Assembly: GCA_017654935.2 (NCBI GenBank) | Contig: CM065713.1 | Coordinates: forward strand, 10,201,537 to 10,265,536 | Source: Phymorhynchus buccinoides | Taxonomy: Eukaryota; Mollusca; Gastropoda; Neogastropoda; Raphitomidae | Length of the DNA stretch: 64,000 nt | Direction of reading: 5' to 3' | Shown here: positions 56,757 through 64,000 of the stretch, one piece after another | How the letters are laid out: each line of letters starts with the position of its first letter | Position numbering within the stretch: the first letter of the stretch is position 1 | Made by a program: the position numbers and the translations under genes | Notes under the pieces: model-generated | The model's database searches: none | What the model saw: only the letters and a program-made list of their open reading frames with translations | Told to the model about the DNA's origin: nothing

Positions 56757-56808
56757 CTTGTTGCGGTGAGTGGGTTGGCTGTATGGCGAAACAGCCTCCA
56801 ATTCGCCA
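56757..56808 (-). CDS. Gene A tail exon 3: founder YSQP exon
   Basis: The acceptor (cttttcttcag) ends at 56809 and the donor GTGAGT starts at 56756. The first base completes the split codon GC-T from the preceding exon. It then encodes GELEAVSPYSQPTHRNK and ends in phase 0. PYSQPTHRNK is the source of the tandem copies. Its own acceptor is a normal pyrimidine tract, unlike the (TCTG)n of the copies, so it is probably the original. It lies on the cytoplasmic side. Confidence 0.7.
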
Positions 56809-56914
56809 CTGAAGAAAAGTGAAAACATAAATCAGTGTTTGTTGGTGTGCTGGGGCAGTGGGTGGATGCCTCGTGCCTCCATACGGGGAGCTGGACGACC
56901 CCGACACCTCCATG

Positions 56915-57115
56915 AGTCTCCCCCCTCCCCCTCCCCCCTCGTGGGAATACCAGGGTATCTTTCGTAAAAATAGTTACAACTTCTGGAATTTCTGTGCTTG
57001 TAACTTCCTCTAATCTGCCACTCTCTTTGACTCTGCCCTTTTCCCTTTGCTTTCCATCATCTACTATCTTTCTGACTTATTGGCCCATTCTTCTGCCTTT
57101 TTCCCCCCAAAAAAA
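56915..57115 (+). repeat. TATA-bearing dispersed repeat, truncated copy
   Basis: CGTGGGAATACCAGGG, a decayed TATA region (GTAAAAATAGTTAC), then AACTTCCTCTAATCTGCCAC. It is 3'-truncated after CTGCCTTTTTCCCC. Confidence 0.65.
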
Positions 57116-57503
57116 AACCCCCTTCCGAATTGATAAACTTTTGTTTTCAGCAGAGTAATAATTATCTGCTTCAGGTGAATATAGATAATCAATATTAACT
57201 GCTCGAGAGTGTTAAATGTTTACATGTTTATACATCATGTGTGAGGAAAGCTTTTGTTTGTGTTAAGCTGGACATCCAGATCGACGAAAACGGCATGGCG
57301 ACGGCAACGACAAAGACAAAAATTTATGTCATGCTAAATCGCTCAAACTAAATTTCTACTGCTTGAAACGGTAACGGCAAGTCACCGGTACCATCGACAG
57401 CAGGAGATTTTGAAACATGTAGCGAATTCTGCCGTTGCCGTCCACGAAATAGGGATGGCACCATGAAATCTGAGGAAAAAAATACCTTGGTCAGCTATGG
57501 AAA

Positions 57504-57537
<34 letters not shown>
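57504..57537. repeat. G34 homopolymer
   Basis: Thirty-four consecutive G in the gene A intron. Confidence 0.9.
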
Positions 57538-57538
<1 letters not shown>

Positions 57539-58049
57539 GAGGGGTTGGTCAAGGTCGTGTTTGGATAGGTAGGGTACCATCTCTTTCAAGCAGAAAGGAT
57601 GCCTGCCGTTTCCGTTTGCATGGATTCAAAACTTCGGGGTTTCATCACGGAAACCTAGGACGACAACGACAAAAAAGCTGCCGTGACGTGGATGTGGATT
57701 TTTCCAGCTTTACACCACTATCAGCAGGGCTCCTAGGGACCCACATTTGGGGGTCTATGAAGTATTAAAATTCTAAAGGACCCTCTAAAAGAATGTGCAG
57801 GGGGTCCCAGGGATGCACTAGAAAAAAATCTTTTTAGCACTCACAATGTCATTGGGACCCTCTATTACTGTAAGTGAAGGAGTCCCTGGGACCCCTTGTT
57901 TTGCGGGACGATTGGGAGCCCTAAGCAGTGTGAAAGGTGCCATAGCTCACATAGTCACATTCAGTTTAAAAACAAACCAAAAAATCATTAAAACTCCTCA
58001 AGACTTGACTCTTTTTTTAACAAATGAAATAAATCATTGACAATAAATT

Positions 58050-58162
58050 CTGTATGGTGGATCATACCATCACACCATGAATCAATTCAGAAAACAAGGA
58101 AAACTAAACTGGTGGATCATACCATCACACCATGAATCAATTCAGAAAACAAGGAAAACTAA
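58050..58162. repeat. Two tandem copies of a 53-bp unit
   Basis: GGTGGATCATACCATCACAC, then ATGAATCAATTCAGAAAACA and AGGAAAACTAAAC occurs twice in direct succession without visible difference. Confidence 0.85.
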
Positions 58163-58472
58163 ACAACCATTGCAAGATAAAAACTTGGGGGGGGGGGGGG
58201 AGTGTGTATCTTTGCATCTCAAAACAATCAAATGAAACAGGTAAACAAACTGGTGTTATTGATCTCTTCACAATGCAACAAATGAAATAAGCAACAATTG
58301 AATGGGAAAAAAAAAAAAAGCGCAACAATTGAATGAAACAAGGAAACCAACGCAACAAAAGATGTTCCAGCATTTGATACTGAGACAAAAAGCAAAACAA
58401 AAAATGAAGCATTAGACAATCTGCAGCTGAACTAAAATAAAATATACAGCAAGTGGCTTCTTGTTTTGGGAC

Positions 58473-58667
58473 GATAGGCCGTGAGGTCTAGGCTTATGAA
58501 CCAGTCCCCCACTATCACTATAACGATGTCGATGGACTGCTCAGCGCTTCGTTAGTAGTATCAAAGACTGATAGGCCGTGAGGTCTAGGCTTATGAACCA
58601 GTCCCCCACTATCACTATAACGATGTCGATGGACTGCTCAGCGCTTCGTTAGTAGTATCAAAGACTG
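58473..58667. repeat. Two tandem copies of a 97-bp unit
   Basis: Both copies start GATAGGCCGTGAGGTCTAGG and end TAGTAGTATCAAAGACT, identical by eye. The unit shares a word with the LINE tail GAGGCC-GAGGCCTAG only loosely. Confidence 0.9.
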
Positions 58668-58915
58668 TATAGGGGAAGACAAGCATCCGGTCTCTTTTCC
58701 CTATATGAGTAGTGAGGACAGAAACACTGGTTATGTCCCTTTTAAACGTGACACATTTACACGTCGATAGGCCAGTTGAATTCTCCGTTCAAATTCCAGT
58801 CTGAGTTTTTGGTTAGCCGCCGCTGTGAATGGTGTATAACTACTCCACTAACGATAACTCTATCAGCCCGGGCTCGCCGTAACTCTTAAGTAGTCCATCT
58901 TACCCTTTTATAATC
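58668..58915 (+). repeat. 250-bp dispersed repeat, copy 1 (copy 2 at 60629-60880)
   Basis: It contains GTCTCTTTTCCCTATATGAG, AGAAACACTGGTTATGTCCC and CACGTCGATAGGCCAGTTGA, ending TAGTCCATCTTACCCTTTTA. The second copy has the same order with scattered substitutions. No reading frame survives both copies. Confidence 0.8.
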
Positions 58916-58969
58916 TTTGGTAGTACTACTACTACTAGAAGTAGAAGGCCCACTCTCACTCACGTTGTC

Positions 58970-59295
58970 TTCCCCGTGGGGATACCTGGGGGGTCTTTTG
59001 CATAAATAGTTCCCCCACCTTCTGGAAGTTCTGTGCTTGTAACTTCCTCTAATCTGTCGCTCTCTTTGACTCTTGCCTTTTCCCTTTGCTCACTGTCATC
59101 TACTATATCTTTCTGCCTTACCGGTGGTCCAGTCTCCTGGCTTTTTTCACGAAACACTTTCAAAAAAACATTTCCTCCAGCCGAAAGTTGGACTTGCTGG
59201 GCCTAACTATTTCTTAGTTAGGCGCATAACGGCAGCATGACGCATCTGCGCTCATAATTGACAGGAAAACTGTCTGAGCGATCGAATAAGAAGAA
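58970..59295 (+). repeat. TATA-bearing dispersed repeat, full-length copy
   Basis: The best complete copy: CCCCGTGGGGATACCTGGGG, GTCTTTTGCATAAATAGTTC, TTCTGGAAGTTCTGTGCTTG, a CTTTGACTCTTGCC stretch, then GGGCCTAACTATTTCTTAGT, GCGCATAACGGCAGCATGAC, and an AAGAAGAAGAA tail. Confidence 0.75.
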
Positions 59296-59852
59296 GAACT
59301 CGCGTTGTCATCCTTACCTTGATCAGAAGGCAAACTTGAAGGCCTAACGAAAAACGAACCTATGTCTTGCTGACCTTTGTTTGGTCGAGGCTTCTTTTTG
59401 GGGTGGCATTTTCGTGGTTTTTCAGTATTATTTCTTTTATTTACAATGAACAACAGTCTAAAAACAAAACGTCTGCACATCACTAAAGACAAGAGAGTTG
59501 TTCCCCTTGTCAAAATTCCTGAGAGAAAAAAAAACACCCAATGGCCTTCGCCTTTCAGCTAGGCCTAGCTGAGTTAATTGGAAAACTGCTTGGAACGTGT
59601 GTATTACGTTAAAAAAAAAGATGTTGCTGTGGACTGCTTTGTGACCAAGAGCCGATCTGTGAAAATTAAGTTGCACTTGTCCGCGAGTTACGTAAATCAA
59701 TCGGACAAAGACCGCCAGCGTTGAATTTCAATCGGACATATGTCCGGACGGGAAGTAACCACGTCCGGTCAAAATCTATGTCAATAGGTCGACGGCCGAT
59801 GCCGATCCTCGGGACATGACTGCATATGGCCTGGGAATGTAGAAGAAGAAGA

Positions 59853-60152
<300 letters not shown>

Positions 60153-60299
60153 TAAAGAAGCGAGTAGAATGAAAATGCATTTGTGAGTGTTTGTGCACGT
60201 GTATGTTCTTAAATGGAGGTCCCTTTATAAATTTGTTATCAGGGCTTCTGAAAACGTAGAGATTGTGTGTATTTATTTACGCACTCTCAAATCACCCCC

Positions 60300-60440
60300 A
60301 ATAATCTCAAGCCAATATTTTGAGTTGAAAAGACTTTTCAACATAGAGATTATTATACTGGGACCCAAAATATTATTGTGAGTTATCCAGTGTTTTTGAG
60401 TTATCCGTTGTTGAGTTATCATCAATTCTCCACTGATGTA
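60300..60440. repeat. Piece related to the pogo-type repeat at 20.8 kb
   Basis: TTGAGTTGAAAAGACTTTTC, GAGTTATCCAGTGTTTTTGA and TTCTCCACTGATG correspond to text at 20890-21003. The left end is missing. Confidence 0.55.
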
Positions 60441-60628
60441 TGTGCACAGACATGAGCAACTGTGAGTGTGTAGGATTCTTGGGTGGGTGTGTAGAGGGGG
60501 GGGGGGGGTGGGGGGTGGGGTTTATCTATGTGTGCATCATTGTTTGTACAAGTTTACACATTTCTAGTGGATATTATACACATAACCAAACCCAAACACA
60601 CATTAACATAGTTACACCAAAGATATTC

Positions 60629-60880
60629 CAAGGGGAAGATAAGCATTCGGTCTCTTTTCCCTATACGAGTAGTGAGGACAGAAACACTGGTTATGTCCCT
60701 TTTAAACAGGACACATTTTACACGTCGATAGGCCAGTTGAATTCTCCGTTCAAGTTCCAGTCTGAGTTTTTGGATAGCCTCCACTGTGAAATAGTGTACT
60801 GTCCGCACTAACGATAACTCTATCAGCCCGGTTCGCCGAGCTCTTAAGTAGTCCATCTTACCCTTTTAGAATATCTTTGG
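60629..60880 (+). repeat. 250-bp dispersed repeat, copy 2
   Basis: Matches 58668-58915 in the same orientation (CGGTCTCTTTTCCCTATACG and CACGTCGATAGGCCAGTTGA). The two lie 2 kb apart in one intron. Confidence 0.8.
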
Positions 60881-61524
60881 TTACACGCTCTCTTTCTCAC
60901 ACGTTAGCTTTTTCTTTGAACATAATAATAATCATGAAACTTACCCCCTGTCACTCTCTGCAAAAGCATGGAGAACAGACAAACTTAGTACAAAAAATCA
61001 CACTCATATTTGTGACCCAGCGACTTAATGTCCCTTTCGTGGTGCTGGGTCACATATTTAACTGAAAGGGACATTAAGTGTCAAACTGACCATTCTGAGA
61101 AAATTATACATTTGAAAACTTTCAGACAATTCTCGTTCTAATGATATAAGAACCATTCTTGTATCTCTTTCCGTTCCCGAGTTATGAGCATTTAAAGTTA
61201 GTAGGGTGAGTGTCGGCCATTTTGAGAAAACACAGTCTAAAAGTCTAGCCCAGCTGTAGAAAATGCATTGACCTACTCGTTTTAAAACACTCATAAGACC
61301 ATTTAGAGACCATAATAAATATTGTCCTTTATAAATATGAAAGACAAGATGTCAGAGAACACAAAAATACCCGTAACTCAAAATAGACAAAAAATGAGAT
61401 GTTTTACTTTGCAAGTCTGTTGTGAGAAACTAGCCCAGCGACTTAATGTCCCTTTCGTGGTGCTGGGTCACATATTTAACTGAAAGAAAGAAAGAAAAAA
61501 GAAAAACATACAAAAAATAACTCA

Positions 61525-61850
61525 TTCGCATTGCAACGATTTTGAATTATTAATTTTTTTTAAACTCACAAATCACTCCAGCCATACACACAAACAAAAC
61601 AGACATAAACAAAAGGACGAAAATGAAAGAAGATTACGGGTTTTTACTTCAGGTTTAGACATAGGGAAGTGGTAGATCAGACTTTTTTTTATTATATAGA
61701 CTTTATATCGAAAAACTCTCTACAGCAATTAGTTATCCCCTCTTCAAACCACTACAAACGCATAGTAAGAGGCAAAATTGTGGTCTAAGGGAGCGAAGCG
61801 AGTTTAGAAGTGACCAAAGTGTGGTGCGCACACAGATTTACTTCTCTTGA
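61525..61850. repeat. 300-bp dispersed repeat, copy 3 of 3
   Basis: CATTCGCATTGCAACGATTT at the left and GGGAGCGAAGCGAGTTTAG then AAGTGACCAA at the right, as in the other copies. Confidence 0.75.
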
Positions 61851-62067
61851 AATTCATCAAATTGACAGCTTTATATTAATTCCGGTGTGGCGGTGTATTT
61901 TTACCTAGAGTATGAGATTTATACCTCTAGCCGCGTAGCCAATCAGAATCGTTTGTTTGTCCGCCATTGTGAATCATTACGAAACTAAGTGCATGGCTTT
62001 GTACATCGATTTCTCTGCAAATATGTAGATTTACACCCTCCTGCTCTATTTCTTGGTTCTTTTCCGT

Positions 62068-62113
62068 GGTTAGGGATAGGGTTAGGGTTAGGGATAGTGT
62101 TAGGGTTAGTAGT
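62068..62113. repeat. Interstitial telomere-like repeat
   Basis: GGGTTA and GGGATA units over about 45 bases, similar to 32369-32418. It is flanked by unique intron sequence, not by a chromosome end. Confidence 0.75.
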
Positions 62114-62347
62114 AATCACGTGAGATAAGTAACTGCTCTAATGCGCATGCGCAGAGGTAAATATTTCATACGACTACTTATTTATCGTGACACCGGCCAT
62201 ATATGGGTGGAACGACTTGAATGAGCTAATAGCTGTCTCTCTTTCTCTGAGCGTTTCAGTCTCACTTCTCTTTTGTTTCTCATTCCAGGGCTGGGGAGCT
62301 GTCAGTGGACGGTCGTGGTGGCGCCCTCGGAGGAGGACCTCACTCAC

Positions 62348-62564
62348 GCTGGCTCCGCGACTAAGAGAATAGTGTCGTCAGTAGTAGGGGGCTTAGTAGG
62401 TGGTGTCCTGAACAGGCTCCACTGAACTCCACCGAAGTGACTCAGCAGCAGTGCAGTGTCTCCTCGGTTGGTTGCCTCCTGACGGCCTAACATAGATTCG
62501 TTCCCTTTGGACGGCTGGTCTTGGATTCTGCGACTTGAACAAGCCCAGGGGGTGTGGCTGCGAG
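62348..62564 (-). CDS. Gene A tail exon 2: cytoplasmic, proline-containing
   Basis: The acceptor gagtcccag at 62565 and a strong donor GTGAGTGAG at 62347 bound a 217-nt exon. It takes one base from the transmembrane exon and leaves two for the next, and only this acceptor (or one 6 nt upstream) keeps the frame open. It encodes RRIQDQPSKGNESMLGRQEA, then TNRGDTALLLSHFGGVQWS and TPPTKPPTTDDTILLVAEP. TPPTKPP is a possible SH3-type proline motif. Another frame of the same DNA ends VEPVQDTTY and stop but does not fit the splice phases. Homology to a named family is not recognised. Confidence 0.6.
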
Positions 62565-63819
62565 CTGGGACTCAGAATGAGCGACATGGGAGCAACGCCA
62601 CTGTACGGCCCAGAAGATGGGACAGCAACAAAAAAAAAAAAGAAAAAAAAGAGCAAGATAGGAAAAACAAGAAGAGGAAGAAAGGAGGAGGAGGAGGAGG
62701 AGAAGAACATAAGAAAAAAGAAAAAGAAGACGACAAAAAATAACAAGGGCGTCGCCGAGCGGCAGACATGTCCGTCACCAGCAATGCCACGCACTTGCGA
62801 CACCCCGTAGAGTGTCACATCCTGACACAAAATTGGAAGGGATTCTGTCTTCTAGTTCACGAGATACAGCTTGAAGAAGAAACATATAGCGCAAAGAAGG
62901 AAATTTCGGTTTTCAAGGTCACACTTCAAGGTCAAGGTCAGCATGGTGATAATTTATGCTCGGATGTTTTCTTCTCTAGGGTATACAGTACCACACACAA
63001 TCTGAAGCGCTTCTGTCAAGTACCAATGTGGAAAATATGGCTTAAAACCCAATGTGTAGACCCCTACCACTTTCAAGGCCTACGGATCGCCCGGACCGTG
63101 ACCTTGACCTTGATCGGTATGCCACCATCAGAACGGGCATAAGCCGAAGTACCTTCATGCCAAATTTGAAGACTCTAACACTAATGGTGTGGGAGTTATG
63201 GCCCCTGAAAGATTTTCGGTTTTCAAGGTCGTACGCCAAGGTCAAGGTCACGACGGCAATATGGTTTGCGCGGATGCCTTCCTCTCATGGTGACACACCA
63301 CCACACAAAATTTGACGTGATTCTGTCAACCCGTTCGAAAGATATCCTTGGGACAGACAGAAGGAGAAAAAAATGACCCTCCGATTTTCAGGCTCCAGCG
63401 ATCTTTTGACCTTGACCTTGACCTTGATCGGTATGCCATCATCAGAACGGGCATAAGCCAAACCACCTTCATACCAAGTTTCAACATCCTATGTTGATCG
63501 GTGCCCGAGATATGGCTAAAAATAGATTTTCGGTTTTCAAGGTCGTACGTCAAGGTCAAGGTCACGACGGTAAAATGGTTTGCGCCGATCTCTTCCTATT
63601 AAGGAGGCACACCTTCACACAAAATTTGACGCGATTCGGTCAAGCGGTTCGGGAGATATCCTTGGGACAGACAGAAAAGAAAAAAAAAAAAAAAAAGAAA
63701 AAAAAAAAAACTAACCCAAAATACTGATAATACCGATAGTAAGATGATGAAGACGACTAAAGTACAAAGAAAAGAAAAAGGAGAAGCAAAAAAGAAGCAA
63801 AAAGAAGAAGTCGTCTCAC
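62565..63819 (-). other. Gene A intron between transmembrane exon and tail exon 2
   Basis: A 1.25 kb intron, almost wholly made of an A-rich/GAA stretch at 62620-62740, the AAGGTCA-rich repeat and an A-rich end at 63670-63810. No exon is seen inside. Confidence 0.75.
62830..63670. repeat. Tandem diverged repeat with AAGGTCA half-sites
   Basis: Two to three diverged units, each with TTTCGGTTTTCAAGGTC, then CAAGGTCAAGGTCA and, reversed, TGACCTTGACCTTGATCGG, plus GAGATATCCTTGGGACAGAC. Frames of up to 124 codons across it look protein-like but change between units. Related words occur at 16060, 25580 and 38730. It lies in the intron next to gene A's transmembrane exon. Confidence 0.75.
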
Positions 63820-63951
63820 CTTCGTCGGCCTGCTTTCGTCGACGAGGACATTTGACGATGATGTAGATGAGGATGACGCTAGCGATGGTGAAGACGAGAG
63901 CACCGATAACACCGCCGAAGATCAGACGTTTACTGACACCTGCCGCTGAGA
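63820..63951 (-). CDS. Gene A transmembrane exon
   Basis: The acceptor ccttttcattcag ends at 63952 and the donor GTGAGA starts at 63819; 132 nt, phase 1 in and phase 1 out. It encodes SAAGVSKR, then LIFGGVIGALVFTIASVIL, IYIIVKCPRRRKQADE and one base. A hydrophobic span of about 23 residues (LIFGG to YIIVK) is followed by CPRRRK, a basic stop-transfer sequence. This fits a type I single-pass protein with its C-terminus in the cytoplasm. The phase-1 entry matches the phase-1 ends of Ig-domain exons such as those in gene B, so Ig-like exons are expected to the right of the window. They are not seen here. Confidence 0.8.
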
Positions 63952-64000
63952 CTGAATGAAAAGGAAAGAAGATAAATAACGATAAACACGAATGGTGTGA

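Noticed and set aside
62391..62564. Alternative reading of gene A tail exon 2 ending VEPVQDTTY and a stop
   Set aside because: None of the nearby acceptors reaches this frame from the phase-1 end of the transmembrane exon, while the chosen frame fits the donors and phases of four later exons.
63042..63565. Protein-like frames with RSRSRSR-type repeats
   Set aside because: They come from reading TGACCTTGACCTTGA words; the frame changes between repeat units.

Overview
The window looks like animal nuclear DNA, most likely from a marine invertebrate and probably a gastropod mollusc. That assignment is inference from small phase-consistent exons split by kilobase introns, an immunoglobulin-type surface receptor, very abundant microsatellites, and dense fragments of LINEs, tRNA-derived SINEs and MITEs. 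No bacterial-style gene, operon or CRISPR array is present, and most long open frames are microsatellite or repeat artefacts.

The host content is two genes on the minus strand, read from high to low coordinates. Gene A occupies about 63951 to 51776 and is the 3' end of a membrane receptor: a transmembrane exon, a proline-containing cytoplasmic exon, a small YSQP exon, three tandem copies of that exon, and a terminal exon with a stop. Its extracellular exons lie to the right of the window. Gene B runs from 33226 to 4958 and continues off the left side. It has a signal-peptide exon and four exons that pair into two Ig-like domains. Splice sites and codon phases match across every inferred junction in both genes, except for one apparent single-base deletion in gene B exon 3. 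Gene A and gene B look like neighbouring receptors of one type; gene B's membrane exon was not found here.

Left end (1-3041): a decayed Ser-rich retroelement ORF1/gag-like frame on the minus strand, with a TATA-containing leader whose sequence recurs in eight places. Introns of gene B (5-33 kb): MITEs with TA or TTAA target duplications, two giant foldbacks (7.9-10.9 kb and 13.3-14.1 kb), LINE 3' ends, a six-unit repeat array (19.4-20.7 kb) and a cluster of nested CR1/Jockey-like LINE pieces (28.8-32.8 kb). Intergenic region (33.2-51.8 kb): three copies of one palindromic MITE, a tRNA-Asn-derived SINE, a 2.87 kb terminal-inverted-repeat element, and a 7.1 kb inverted-repeat-bounded array of 645-bp units. 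Introns of gene A (51.9-63.8 kb): further copies of the TATA-bearing repeat, a long palindrome, and a repeat rich in AAGGTCA half-sites.

The observation most worth following is the tandem exon-intron duplication in gene A. Each 42-nt, phase-0 exon would add one more tyrosine motif (YSQP) to the receptor tail. A MITE has inserted two bases past the splice donor of the third copy, and two further copies have decayed.
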